Assembly (NCBI GenBank): GCA_930633495.1
Contig: CAKNFJ010000001.1
Span: forward strand, 496,001-560,000
Length of the DNA: 64,000 nucleotides
Direction of reading: 5' to 3'
From: Hyphomicrobiales bacterium
GTDB lineage: Bacteria; Pseudomonadota; Alphaproteobacteria; Rhizobiales; Beijerinckiaceae
The notes beneath the pieces were generated by a model. That model was given only the letters and a program-made list of their open reading frames with translations. It made no database searches and had not been told where the DNA came from. The position numbers were made by a program, and so were the translations under genes. Positions 50,360 to 59,178 of the stretch are shown in pieces. Each line of letters starts with the position of its first letter. Within the stretch, counting starts at the first letter, position 1.

Positions 50360-51631
50360 TCAGCCGCCCAGCGCCTCGACAACGTCGTCGTAGTTCCGCA
50401 GGCCCGTGCGCGGCGCATAGACCAGCACGGACATGTTGCCCGGCGCATGCTCGTTCTTCCACATCTTGTGATGGGCGAGCGGGATCTTGTCCCAGGGGAA
50501 GACCTCGGACATGCAGGGGTCGATGCGCCGGTCGATGACGAACTGGTTGGCCGCGCTCGCCTGCTTGAGATGGGCGAAATGCGAACCTTGGACGCGCTTC
50601 TGCCGCATCCAGACGTAACGGGCGTCGAAGGTGATATTGAAGCCGGAGGTGCCGGCGCAGAACACCACCATGCCGCCGCGCTTGGCAACGAGGCAGGAGA
50701 CCGGGAAGGTCGCCTCGCCCGGGTGCTCGAAGACGATGTCGACATCCTTCTTGCCGGTGATGTCCCAGATCGCCTTGCCGAACTTGCGGGCCTCCTTGGT
50801 CCACTCGTTGTATTCGGGCGAATTGACCTTGGGCATCTGGCCCCAGCAGTTGAAGTCCTTGCGGTTGATGACGCCCTTGGCGCCCAAACCCAGCACATAG
50901 TCGCGCTTGGTCTCGTCCGAGATCACGCCGATGGCATTGGCCCCCGATGCCGCGCAGAGCTGCACGCCGAAAACGCCGAGCCCGCCCGAGGCGCCCCAGA
51001 CGAGGACGTTGTCGCCGGGCTTGATGGTGTGCGGGGCATGGCCGAAGAGCATGCGGTAGGCCGTCGCCAGCGTCAGCGTGTAGCAGGCGGCCTCCTCCCA
51101 GGCGAGGTGCTTGGGCTTCAGCATGAGCTGACGCGACTGCACCCGGCAGAACTGGGCGAAAGAGCCATCCGGCGTCTCGTAGCCCCAGATGCGCTGGGTC
51201 GACGAGAACATCGGGTCGCCGCCATTGCACTCCTCGTCGTCGCCGTCGTCCTGGTTGCAGTGGACGATGACCTCGTCGCCGACCTTCCAGCGCTTCACCT
51301 TGGAGCCGACGGCCCAGACGATGCCGGCGCAGTCGGAGCCGGCGACATGAAACGGCGCCTTGTGAACGTCGAAGGGCGAGATCGGCTGGCCGAGGCCGGC
51401 CCAGATGCCGTTGTAGTTGACGCCGCCGGCCATCACCAGAAGGAGCACCTCCTCCTCGCCGATCGTCCAGGTCGGCACGACCTCGACTTGGAACGAATCC
51501 TGCGGCGCACCGTGGCGCTCGCGCCGGATCGCCCAAGCGTACATCTTTTCCGGGACATGGCCGAGCGGCGGCAATTCATCCAGCCCGTAGAGATCCTTGA
51601 GCGGCTTCACGGCGGCCTGCGACTGCGACAT
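50360..51631 (-). CDS. ccr: Crotonyl-CoA carboxylase/reductase
   Basis: Key enzyme of the ethylmalonyl-CoA pathway: reductive carboxylation of crotonyl-CoA to ethylmalonyl-CoA with NADPH and CO2. The 423-residue medium-chain reductase has the family N-terminus KDLYGLDELPPLGHVPEKMY. Other family segments are LLVMAGGVNYNGIWAGLGQP, GDEVIVHCNQDDGDDEECNG and the Rossmann stretch VLVWGASGGLGVFGVQL. DIVFEHPGEATFPVSCLVAK and FAHLKQASAANQFV follow in the C-terminal half. These segments are specific to Ccr rather than general quinone reductases. The start at 51631 follows GGGAG. mcd lies downstream on the same strand, separated by GST and DMT genes. Confidence 0.97.
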   Translation of the reverse strand: MSQSQAAVKPLKDLYGLDELPPLGHVPEKMYAWAIRRERHGAPQDSFQVEVVPTWTIGEEEVLLLVMAGGVNYNGIWAGLGQPISPFDVHKAPFHVAGSDCAGIVWAVGSKVKRWKVGDEVIVHCNQDDGDDEECNGGDPMFSSTQRIWGYETPDGSFAQFCRVQSRQLMLKPKHLAWEEAACYTLTLATAYRMLFGHAPHTIKPGDNVLVWGASGGLGVFGVQLCAASGANAIGVISDETKRDYVLGLGAKGVINRKDFNCWGQMPKVNSPEYNEWTKEARKFGKAIWDITGKKDVDIVFEHPGEATFPVSCLVAKRGGMVVFCAGTSGFNITFDARYVWMRQKRVQGSHFAHLKQASAANQFVIDRRIDPCMSEVFPWDKIPLAHHKMWKNEHAPGNMSVLVYAPRTGLRNYDDVVEALGG

Positions 51632-51748
51632 GGTCGTCTCCCTGCTCTCTTTCGTCGTTGCCCAGCCCGGAGCTCGTCGGCGGATTGGGATGCCGATCAT
51701 GCACCATATGCTGCGCTGCGCCATTAATCCAAAGAATCACGCCGCATC

Positions 51749-51764
51749 GCAAAACAAACTTTGC
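51749..51764. promoter_or_regulatory. GCAAA-N6-TTTGC inverted repeat upstream of ccr
   Basis: A five-base inverted repeat with a six-base spacer, about 120 bases upstream of the ccr start. The plus strand reads AACTTTGC across its right half, resembling known RamB-type sites of acetate-metabolism regulators. The assignment is tentative. Confidence 0.35.
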
Positions 51765-51848
51765 CGGGCTTGAAATCCGCCTGAACGCTTGCGGATTCTT
51801 CACCCTTCGGCGCGATCCTCCCGACCGAGGCGAAGAAAGAGGGAAACG

Positions 51849-52151
51849 ATGCGCAGCCTTCTGTCGATGGTCGGCCTGCCGGAACTGCCGCTGGTCTCCC
51901 TTGTTCTGATCGTCACGATGATCGTGCTGGCCGTGCTGCTGTTCGGCTGGATTTCCGACATGCTGCTCGGGGATAACGGCTTCGGCATCCTGTTCAATAC
52001 CGGCATCATCCTCGTCGGCGGCTTCGTCGGCGCGTGGCTGTGGCACCGCTTCGGCTTTCCAACGCGCTTCGACCCCAATGCCTTGCGCGCGGCGATCGCC
52101 GTGGCCTCGGGTTTGGGCTTGCTGGTCTTCACCGCCATCTTCCGAATTTGA
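51849..52151 (+). CDS. Small membrane protein of unknown function
   Basis: A 100-residue protein, MRSLLSMVGLPELPLVSLVL, with three hydrophobic spans (about 14-36, 47-63, 77-97) and few charged residues. The overall pattern resembles small stress-associated membrane proteins such as the GlsB/YeaQ/YmgE group, but the glycine patterns are not clear enough to assign. AGAGGGA precedes the ATG. Divergent from ccr across 217 bases; convergent with the cysteine-synthase-like gene with only three bases between stops. Confidence 0.75.
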   Translation: MRSLLSMVGLPELPLVSLVLIVTMIVLAVLLFGWISDMLLGDNGFGILFNTGIILVGGFVGAWLWHRFGFPTRFDPNALRAAIAVASGLGLLVFTAIFRI

Positions 52152-52154
52152 CGG

Positions 52155-53096
52155 TCAGCCGGGCAGCGCCGCGGCGAAGCTGTTCAGATACTTCATGCCC
52201 GTGTCGCACATCACGCTGACGATCGTCGCGCCGGGCGCGAGCCGTTGTGCCAGCCGCAACGACGCAACCACGTTGGCGCCTGTCGAGGTTCCCGCGAAAA
52301 GCCCCTCCTCGCGCGCGAGCCTCAGGGCCATGGCCCTCGCCTCGTCGGTCGAGACGGGTTCGATCCTGTCGACGAGATCGGCCCGCCACAGCGGCACGAC
52401 ATAGCCCGCGCCGATGCCGTCGATCTTGTGGGCGCCGCTCGGGCCGCCCGATAGCACGGCCGATTCGGCCGGCTCGACCGCGACCAGCGCGAAAGGACGC
52501 CCTCGACGGCGCAACGCCTGCCCGGTCCCCCGCAAGGACGCGGCGGTGCCGACGCTCTGGACGAAACCGTCTATCCGGCCGCCGGTCTGCTCCCAGATCT
52601 CGTCCGCCAGCCGATCATAGGCGGCCAGCTGATCGGTGTTGCGCATCTGGTCGGTCCAGAAGGCCCCGGTCTCGGCCGCGATGACGCGCGCCGCCTCGAT
52701 CATGTCCCGGGTCAGCTTCTCGGTCATGCGTCCGGATTCGCTCGGAATGACCGTCAGTTCGGCGCCGAGCAACCGCATATGGGCGAGCTTCTCGCGCACA
52801 AAGGCGTCCGAGGTCACGATGTGCAGGCGATAGCCCTTCACCGCGCAGACCTGCGCGAGCGAAACACCGGTGCTTCCACCCGTATACTCGACGACGCTAC
52901 CGCCCGGCCGCAGGCGCCCATCCGCTTCCGCCGCCTCGATCATGGCCAGCGCCATGCGGTCCTTCATCGAGCCGGTCGGGTTCTCGCTTTCCAGCTTCAA
53001 CAGGATGCGGACGCCGTTCTCAGGGGCGATCCGGCGCAGCGGCAGCAGGCTGGTTCCGCCGATACGGCTCAGAATGTCGGCAGGCAGGTTCGGCAT
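52155..53096 (-). CDS. PLP-dependent cysteine synthase family protein
   Basis: A 313-residue fold-type II PLP enzyme related to O-acetylserine sulfhydrylase. The PLP Lys is in ENPTGSMKDRMALAMIEAAE; the phosphate loop of the cofactor is EYTGGSTGVSLAQ-type rather than the canonical TSGNTG. The C-terminal part has SVGTAASLRGTGQAL and EGLFAGTSTGANVVASL. Canonical CysK carries a different substrate loop, so this may be a specialised cysteine-synthase-like enzyme. The start at 53096 is preferred; the open frame further upstream crosses the AT-rich regulatory region. Divergent MarR gene next door probably controls it. Confidence 0.85.
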   Translation of the reverse strand: MPNLPADILSRIGGTSLLPLRRIAPENGVRILLKLESENPTGSMKDRMALAMIEAAEADGRLRPGGSVVEYTGGSTGVSLAQVCAVKGYRLHIVTSDAFVREKLAHMRLLGAELTVIPSESGRMTEKLTRDMIEAARVIAAETGAFWTDQMRNTDQLAAYDRLADEIWEQTGGRIDGFVQSVGTAASLRGTGQALRRRGRPFALVAVEPAESAVLSGGPSGAHKIDGIGAGYVVPLWRADLVDRIEPVSTDEARAMALRLAREEGLFAGTSTGANVVASLRLAQRLAPGATIVSVMCDTGMKYLNSFAAALPG

Positions 53097-53118
53097 CGGG
53101 AGCCTCGCGCTCGATCGG

Positions 53119-53160
53119 CAATTAGATGTATATGCAATTATTGTATCTACATGTAAATTG
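53119..53160. promoter_or_regulatory. AT-rich imperfect inverted repeat between the cysteine-synthase-like and MarR genes
   Basis: A 42-bp AT-rich patch begins CAATT and ends AATTG, with imperfectly mirrored AGATGTATAT and ATCTACATGT segments around a central CAATTATTG. It fills most of the 73-bp gap between two divergent start codons, the classical position of a MarR operator and overlapping promoters. Confidence 0.6.
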
Positions 53161-53169
53161 CGAATCACC

Positions 53170-53631
53170 ATGCAGGGACGAAGCGGATTTCGGGACGAGG
53201 TCGACAGGTTGGCGGCAAGCTGTAGCGGGCTGGCCATCCGGCAAGCTGCGCGGCGCGTGACCCAGATCTACGACGATGCGTTGAAAGGCAGCGGGCTGAG
53301 CGTCGCCCAGATCGGGCTCATGGCCGTGATCGCGACGAATGACGACGACCGCATGGCGGCGCTCGCCGAGCAGGCGGGGCTCGATCCCTCGACGCTCTCG
53401 CGGAACCTGCGCGCCCTGGAGCGCGACGGGCTGATCGAGATCGCGACGGTCGAGAAGGATCTGCGCCGCCGGGCCGTCTGGCTGACGGAGGAAGGCGTCA
53501 GGCGGCTGCAGACGGCGCTGCCGGCCTGGAAAACGGCGCAGGCCCGCGTGGCAGAAGCGCTGCCGGACGATCTGCTGCAGCGCCTCGAAGCAGCCAACCT
53601 CGCCTTCGCCCGAGAAGGCAGCGAAAGCTAG
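53170..53631 (+). CDS. MarR family transcriptional regulator
   Basis: A 153-residue winged-helix regulator. Core segments are LSVAQIGLMAVIATNDDDRM, LAEQAGLDPSTLSRNLRALE and the wing IATVEKDLRRRAVWLTEEGV, with the D-x-R-R pattern of MarR wings. The start MQGRSGFRDE at 53170 excludes an AT-rich upstream stretch that belongs to the intergenic operator. Divergent from the cysteine-synthase-like gene and convergent with ubiG: the two TAG stop codons overlap in a CTAG. Confidence 0.9.
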   Translation: MQGRSGFRDEVDRLAASCSGLAIRQAARRVTQIYDDALKGSGLSVAQIGLMAVIATNDDDRMAALAEQAGLDPSTLSRNLRALERDGLIEIATVEKDLRRRAVWLTEEGVRRLQTALPAWKTAQARVAEALPDDLLQRLEAANLAFAREGSES

Positions 53632-54389
53632 GCCGCACCGCTCCGGCTGGCGGCGAGCATGTAGTTCACGTCCATGTCGCGGGCCGCGCTCCAGCGGCCG
53701 GTCAGCGGGTTGAAGACCACGCCGGTCTGCGTCCCAAGCTTGAAGCCGTTGCCTTCGATGGCGCCGCCAAGCTCGGCCGGCGTCACGAACTTCTCCCAGT
53801 CATGCGTGCCCTTCGGCAGCCAGCACAGCACATATTCGGCTCCGACGATGGCGAGCGCGTAGGATTTCAGCGTGCGGTTGATCGTCGCCATGATGAGCAG
53901 GCCGTCGGGTTTCACGGCCGCGCAGCAGGCCGCGATGAAGGCCTCGACATCGGCGACATGCTCCACCACCTCCATGGCCAGAACGATGTCGAAGCGCTTG
54001 CCCGAAGCCACGACCGCCTCGATCGTCTCCTCGCGATAATCGATGGCGAGGCCGGCCTTCTCGGCATGGGCGCGCGCCACCGCGATGTTGGTCGGCGCCG
54101 GATCGAGCCCCGTGACGTCCGCGCCGAGACGGGCGAGCGGCTCGGACAGCACGCCGCCGCCGCAGCCGATATCGACGAGGCTCAGGCCTTCGAGCGTCCG
54201 CATCCGCTTCGGATCGCGGCCGAAATGCACGCAGGCTTCGTCACGGACATAGGCCAGGCGCACCGGATTGAACTTGTGCAGGACGGCCATCGGCCCCTTC
54301 GGATCCCACCAGTCGCGCGCGATCGCGTCGAAGCGCGCGACCTCAGCCGGATCGATCGTCGAGCCTGTCCGCTCAGCCGCTGCCGCCAT
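53628..54389 (-). CDS. ubiG: Ubiquinone biosynthesis O-methyltransferase UbiG
   Basis: SAM-dependent O-methyltransferase that acts twice in ubiquinone synthesis. The 253-residue product has the UbiG N-terminus STIDPAEVARFDAIARDWWD and GPMAVLHKFNPVRLAYV. SAM motif I is SLVDIGCGGGVLSEPLARLG near residue 71, followed by LAMEVVEHVADVEAFI, INRTLKSYALAIVGAEYVL and LPKGTHDWEKFVTPAEL. All family segments are intact. Divergent from lysC across 143 bases, a widespread alphaproteobacterial arrangement. Confidence 0.97.
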   Translation of the reverse strand: MAAAAERTGSTIDPAEVARFDAIARDWWDPKGPMAVLHKFNPVRLAYVRDEACVHFGRDPKRMRTLEGLSLVDIGCGGGVLSEPLARLGADVTGLDPAPTNIAVARAHAEKAGLAIDYREETIEAVVASGKRFDIVLAMEVVEHVADVEAFIAACCAAVKPDGLLIMATINRTLKSYALAIVGAEYVLCWLPKGTHDWEKFVTPAELGGAIEGNGFKLGTQTGVVFNPLTGRWSAARDMDVNYMLAASRSGAA

Positions 54390-54532
54390 GAACCCGTCCT
54401 TCGCTTATGCGATGCCGCATTGACACCGCGCCTGCTGCCCGTCATCTACACCCGCCCCGCCGCCAGTGCGAGGGCGACGTTTCGACCCGGCTTCGTCGGC
54501 CGGGGACAGTTATCGAGAGCCCAAAGATCGTC

Positions 54533-55771
54533 ATGGCCCGTCTGGTGATGAAATTCGGCGGCACCTCTGTCGCCACTGTCGAGCGCATCAAGAACGCGGC
54601 TCGCCACGTCAAACGCGAATACGACGCGGGCAACCAGGTCGCCGTCGTCGTCTCGGCCATGTCGGGCAAGACCAACGAACTTGTCGGCTGGTGCAAGGAG
54701 GCGGCTCCGCTCTACGATCAGGCCGAGTACGATACCGTCGTCGCCTCGGGCGAGCAGGTCACTTCGGGCCTGATGGCGATCGTGCTCAAGGAGATGGGCA
54801 TCCCGGCCCGCTCCTGGCAGGGCTGGCAAATCCCGATCTACGGTTCGGACGCGCATGGCTCGGCTCGCATCGTCGATGTCGACGGCGCCGGCATCATCGC
54901 CGGCTTCGACCGCAGCCGCGAGGTCGCGGTCTGCTCCGGCTTCCAGGGCGTGCATGCCGAGAGCCACCGCATCGTCACGCTCGGCCGCGGCGGCTCGGAT
55001 ACCAGTGCGGTCGCGCTCGCCGCCGGCCTCAAGGCCGATCGCTGCGACATCTACACCGACGTCGACGGCGTCTACACCACCGATCCGCGCATCGTTCCCA
55101 AGGCGAAGCGCATGGACAAGGTCTCCTTCGAGGAAATGCTCGAAATGGCCTCGCTCGGCTCCAAGGTCCTGCAGGTGCGCTCGGTCGAGATCGCCATGAC
55201 GCAGCGCGTGCCGACCTATGTGCGCTCCTCCTTCGACGACCCCGAAAACCCCAATCCTGGCACCCTCATCTGCGACGAGGACGACATCGTGGAACAGCAG
55301 ATCGTCACCGGCATCGCCTTCTCCCGGGACGAAGCCCAGATCACCCTCCGCCGCGTGGCCGACAAGCCCGGCGTCGCCGCGGCGATCTTCGGCCCGCTCG
55401 CCGACGCCAACATCAATGTCGACATGATCATCCAGGTCGTCTCGGACGACCAGGCGACGACCGACATCACCTTCACCGTGCCGACAGCCGATTACGAGCG
55501 CGCCAAGACGCTGCTCGAAAGCAAGCACGACACGATCTCCTACCAGGAGATCCAGGGCGCGACCGACGTGGTGAAGATCTCGGCGATCGGCGTGGGCATG
55601 CGCTCGCATGCCGGCGTCGCGGCCCGCGCCTTCCGCGCTCTGGCCGAGAAGGGCATCAACATCCGCGCCATCACCACCTCCGAGATCAAGTTCTCGGTGC
55701 TGATCGACTCGGCCTACACCGAGCTCGCGGTGCGCACCCTGCACTCGCTCTACGGCCTCGACGCGGCCTGA
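54533..55771 (+). CDS. lysC: Aspartokinase
   Basis: Phosphorylates aspartate, the first step to lysine, threonine and methionine. 412 residues: the amino-acid kinase domain begins MARLVMKFGGTSVATVERIK and includes VVVSAMSGKTNELVGW, FQGVHAESHRIVTLGRGGSD and AAGLKADRCDIYTDVDGVYT. Two C-terminal ACT domains (about 270-405) likely bind allosteric feedback inhibitors. The start at 54533 gives the family N-terminus; the longer frame from 54407 is not conserved. A family A repeat follows the gene. Confidence 0.96.
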   Translation: MARLVMKFGGTSVATVERIKNAARHVKREYDAGNQVAVVVSAMSGKTNELVGWCKEAAPLYDQAEYDTVVASGEQVTSGLMAIVLKEMGIPARSWQGWQIPIYGSDAHGSARIVDVDGAGIIAGFDRSREVAVCSGFQGVHAESHRIVTLGRGGSDTSAVALAAGLKADRCDIYTDVDGVYTTDPRIVPKAKRMDKVSFEEMLEMASLGSKVLQVRSVEIAMTQRVPTYVRSSFDDPENPNPGTLICDEDDIVEQQIVTGIAFSRDEAQITLRRVADKPGVAAAIFGPLADANINVDMIIQVVSDDQATTDITFTVPTADYERAKTLLESKHDTISYQEIQGATDVVKISAIGVGMRSHAGVAARAFRALAEKGINIRAITTSEIKFSVLIDSAYTELAVRTLHSLYGLDAA

Positions 55772-55856
55772 GGCGGCGATAAGCCTCGGCGTCATTTGAG
55801 GCCCCGAGCAGCGAAACGCCTCGGGCCACGAACTGACCCACAGCAGCGCAGACAGC

Positions 55857-56015
55857 GCGGGGAACCCCTCTCTTGTAAGGAGAGGGGCAGGGGTGAGGTG
55901 TAGGCCCCTTTACAAATTCGTTCTGGCCTCACCGCAGCAGCGGTTAGCGTGCGACTGCAACTTCCAGCGACCTACCCCTCACCCTGCCCTCTCCCTTCGG
56001 GAGAGGGTTCCCCGC
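55857..56015. mobile_element. 159-bp family A element without a gene (MITE-like)
   Basis: The left 50 bp differ from the DUF559-element ends at two or three positions (one being CTCTCTTGTAAGG). The right end (55969-56015) matches that of the 160-bp copy at 37865-38024. The cores also align (TGGCCTCACCGCAGCAGCGGTTAG here). It lies between convergent lysC and the RND gene. Confidence 0.75.
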
Positions 56016-56055
56016 GCTATCCGCACTTTTCCGGAACGCGGCCGAGGCAATCCAC

Positions 56056-59000
56056 TCACTCCGCCGGATGCGTGACCTGTTCCGGCTCCTGCTTGCCGAA
56101 GAACAGCCGGGTCAGCCCCTCGGAGAGCCTGTCCATGTAGAGGAACAGGACGGGGGTGATGAACAGCGTCAGAACCTGGGAAATCATCAGGCCGCCGACC
56201 ACGGCGATGCCGAGCGGCTGGCGTAGCTCCGCGCTGGCGCCAGCGCCGAGCGCGATCGGCAGCGTGCCCATCAACGCCGCGAGCGTCGTCATCAGGATCG
56301 GCCGGAAGCGCATGAGGCAGGCGCGGTGGATCGCCTCCTGAGCCGCCTCCCCGTCGCGCTGCAGCACCAGGGCGACGTCGATCATCATGATCGCGTTCTT
56401 CTTGACGATGCCGATCAGCATCAGCAGGCCGATGATGGCGATGACCGAGAGATCCATGTCGAAGAGCCGCAAGGCTCCGAGCGCCCCGATCGCGGCCGAT
56501 GGCAGGCCGGTCAGGATCGTCAGCGGGTGAATGAAGCTCTCGTAGAGGATGCCGAGCACGATGTAGATCGTCAGGATCGCGCCGGCGATCAGCAGACCCT
56601 GGTTCGCCAGCGAATCCTGGAAGGTCTTGGCGGTGCCGGCGAGCGTGGTCGAGAGCGATTTCGGCAGCCCGATCTGCTCCTTCAGCGCGTTGATGCGGTT
56701 GACGCTGTCGCCGAGCGCCACGCCGGGCGGCAGGTTGTAGGAGATCGTCACCGCCGGGAGCTGGCCGAGCTGGTTGACCGTAAGCGGGCCGGCCGTGCGC
56801 TCGACGCGGGCGAAGGCGCCGAGCGGCACCAGCGTCCCGGTCTTGGTGCGCACCCGGATGGCGTTGAGGCGCTCGGGCGTCCAGTGCTCGTTGGGATTGA
56901 ACTCGACGACAACGTTGTAGTTGTCGCCGGTGGTGTAGATCGTCGAGACCTGCCTGACGCCGAAGCCCGAATAGAGTGTCGAGCGCAGGATGTCGGCCCC
57001 GATGCCCATGGCATTGGCCTTGTCGCGGTCGACGGTGAGCGTCGCCTGCAGGGCGTTGTTCTGAAGATCGGTGGTGACGTCGGCGAAAATCGCGCGGTCG
57101 CGGCTCATCGCGTCAGCGAGGCGCAGCGACCAGTCGTTCATCAGCGCCTGGTCGAGCCCCTGCATCACGAGCTGGTACTGGCTCTTCGAGGCGCGCGCGC
57201 CGATGTTCAGATTCTGGACGGGGACCATGTAGGTGTTGATGCCGGCGACCTGTCCGAGGTCGCGGCGCAGCGAGGCGAGCACCTGCGGCAGCTTCGGACG
57301 CTCATCCAGCGGCTTCAGCTCGACGAAGAGGCGCCCGGAATTGAGCGCGCTGCCGCCGCCGCCATTGCCGCCGACCGACGATGCGACATGCGCGACATAG
57401 GGCGATTTGCGGAAGATGTCGGCGACCTCGGACTGCAGCTTCAGCATCGCGTCGAAGGAGATGTCCTGCCGGGCTTCGGTCGAGACCTGAAGCTGGCCGA
57501 TGTCCTCTTGTGGGAAGAAGCCCTTCGGCGTCGTCTGCAGCAGCCAGACGGTGCCCGCCATGGTGAGGAAGAAGGCCAGCAGCATCAGCGGCTGGAAGCG
57601 CAGACAGAATTTCAGCCCGTAATCATATCCCGCCAGCAGCTTGTCGAAGCCCTTTTCGAGCCAGCGGCCGAGCGCGTTCTCCTGATGATGCTCGGAATAG
57701 CCCGAGAGCAGGCGCGAGCACAGCATCGGCGTCAGGGTGAGCGAGACGAAGGCCGAGGCGAGGATCGACACCGTCACCACCACCGCGAACTCGTTGAAGA
57801 TGCGGCCGATGACGCCGCCCATCAGCAGCACGGGGATGAAGACCGCGACCAGCGAGAGCGAGATCGAGATGATGGTGAAGCCGATCTCACCCGCCCCCTT
57901 CAACGAGGCCTCGTAGGCCGACAGCCCGTCCTCCTCCATGTGCCGGACGATGTTCTCCAGCATGACGATGGCGTCGTCGACCACCAGGCCGACCGAAAGC
58001 GTCAGGCCGAGCAGCGAGATGTTGTCGATCGAGAAATCGAGCATGTACATCGCAGCCAGCGTCGCGATGATCGAGATCGGCACCGCCACCGCCGGGATGA
58101 AGGTCGCGGCGATGCGGCGCAGGAAGACGAAGATCACCATGACCACCAGCGCGATGGTGAGCAGCAGCGTGAACTGCACGTCCTCCACCGCCTGGCGGAT
58201 CGAGGTGGAGCGGTCGTTGAGCAGGGAGAGCGCGGCGGCGGCCGGCAGCTGCTCCTCGAAGGCCGGGATCATCGCCTTGACGCGATCGACGACCTCGACG
58301 GTGTTGGCGTCGGGCTGGCGCTGCACCGCGAGCACGATCGCCGGCATGCCGTCATAGGTGCTGCGGGTCTGGGTATTCTCGACCGAATCGATCACCTTGG
58401 CGACGTCGCCGAGCCGGACCGGCTTGCCGCCGCGCGTCGCGATGATGACGTTGGAGAACTGGGCGGCGTTGGCGAGCTGGGTCTGCGCCTGGATGGTGAG
58501 CTGCTGGGCCGTGTTCTGGATGGTGCCGACGGGCGTATTGGCATTGGTGGCGGTGATCGCGAGCTGCAACTCGTCCAGGCCAATGCCGCGCGCGGCGAGC
58601 GCGGTCGGGTCGATCTGGATGCGGACCGCGTATTTCTGGCTGCCCCAGATCAGCACCTGGGCAACGCCCTCGACCGTGGACAGCGCCGGCGAGATCACCT
58701 GCTGGGCGAAGGCGTCAAGCTGCGAGAGCGGCACGACATCGCTCTTCAGCGCCATCAGAATGATCGGCGCATCGGCCGGATTCACCTTGCGGTAGCTCGG
58801 CGGCGTCGTCATCTCGATCGGCAACTGCCGCAGTGTGCGGGTGATCGCGGCCTGCACGTCGGCGGCGGCGGCGTCGATGTCGCGGTGCAGCACGAACTGG
58901 ATCGCGATCGAGGTCGAGCCCTGCGAGTTCGTGGTCGAGATCGAGTCGATGCCGGCGATGGTGCCGAACTGCTTGATCAGCGGCGTCGCGATCGAGGTGG

Positions 59001-59178
59001 CCATGGTATCGGGCGAAGCGCCGGGCAGCTGCGCCGAGACGTTGATGACCGGAAACTCGGCACGCGGCAGCGCCGCGACCGGCAGGAAGCGATAGGCAAA
59101 AAGACCTGCCAGCACCAGCGCAACCGACATCAGGATGGTTGCGACGGGGTGCTTGATGCAGAAGGACGAAACGTTCAT
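56056..59178 (-). CDS. RND efflux transporter permease subunit
   Basis: Proton-driven inner-membrane pump of the AcrB/MdtB HAE1 family, 1040 residues. Twelve membrane spans are expected in the standard 1 + 5 / 1 + 5 pattern. The first starts at residue 12 (ATILMSVALVLAGLFAYRFL). GLVVDDAIVMLENIVRHMEE shows the two adjacent Asp of the proton relay in TM4 near residue 405. GIVKKNAIMMIDVALVLQRD marks TM10. Large periplasmic porter loops lie between. Its start overlaps the adaptor gene stop by four bases. The partner outer-membrane channel is not in the window. Confidence 0.94.
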   Translation of the reverse strand: MNVSSFCIKHPVATILMSVALVLAGLFAYRFLPVAALPRAEFPVINVSAQLPGASPDTMATSIATPLIKQFGTIAGIDSISTTNSQGSTSIAIQFVLHRDIDAAAADVQAAITRTLRQLPIEMTTPPSYRKVNPADAPIILMALKSDVVPLSQLDAFAQQVISPALSTVEGVAQVLIWGSQKYAVRIQIDPTALAARGIGLDELQLAITATNANTPVGTIQNTAQQLTIQAQTQLANAAQFSNVIIATRGGKPVRLGDVAKVIDSVENTQTRSTYDGMPAIVLAVQRQPDANTVEVVDRVKAMIPAFEEQLPAAAALSLLNDRSTSIRQAVEDVQFTLLLTIALVVMVIFVFLRRIAATFIPAVAVPISIIATLAAMYMLDFSIDNISLLGLTLSVGLVVDDAIVMLENIVRHMEEDGLSAYEASLKGAGEIGFTIISISLSLVAVFIPVLLMGGVIGRIFNEFAVVVTVSILASAFVSLTLTPMLCSRLLSGYSEHHQENALGRWLEKGFDKLLAGYDYGLKFCLRFQPLMLLAFFLTMAGTVWLLQTTPKGFFPQEDIGQLQVSTEARQDISFDAMLKLQSEVADIFRKSPYVAHVASSVGGNGGGGSALNSGRLFVELKPLDERPKLPQVLASLRRDLGQVAGINTYMVPVQNLNIGARASKSQYQLVMQGLDQALMNDWSLRLADAMSRDRAIFADVTTDLQNNALQATLTVDRDKANAMGIGADILRSTLYSGFGVRQVSTIYTTGDNYNVVVEFNPNEHWTPERLNAIRVRTKTGTLVPLGAFARVERTAGPLTVNQLGQLPAVTISYNLPPGVALGDSVNRINALKEQIGLPKSLSTTLAGTAKTFQDSLANQGLLIAGAILTIYIVLGILYESFIHPLTILTGLPSAAIGALGALRLFDMDLSVIAIIGLLMLIGIVKKNAIMMIDVALVLQRDGEAAQEAIHRACLMRFRPILMTTLAALMGTLPIALGAGASAELRQPLGIAVVGGLMISQVLTLFITPVLFLYMDRLSEGLTRLFFGKQEPEQVTHPAE

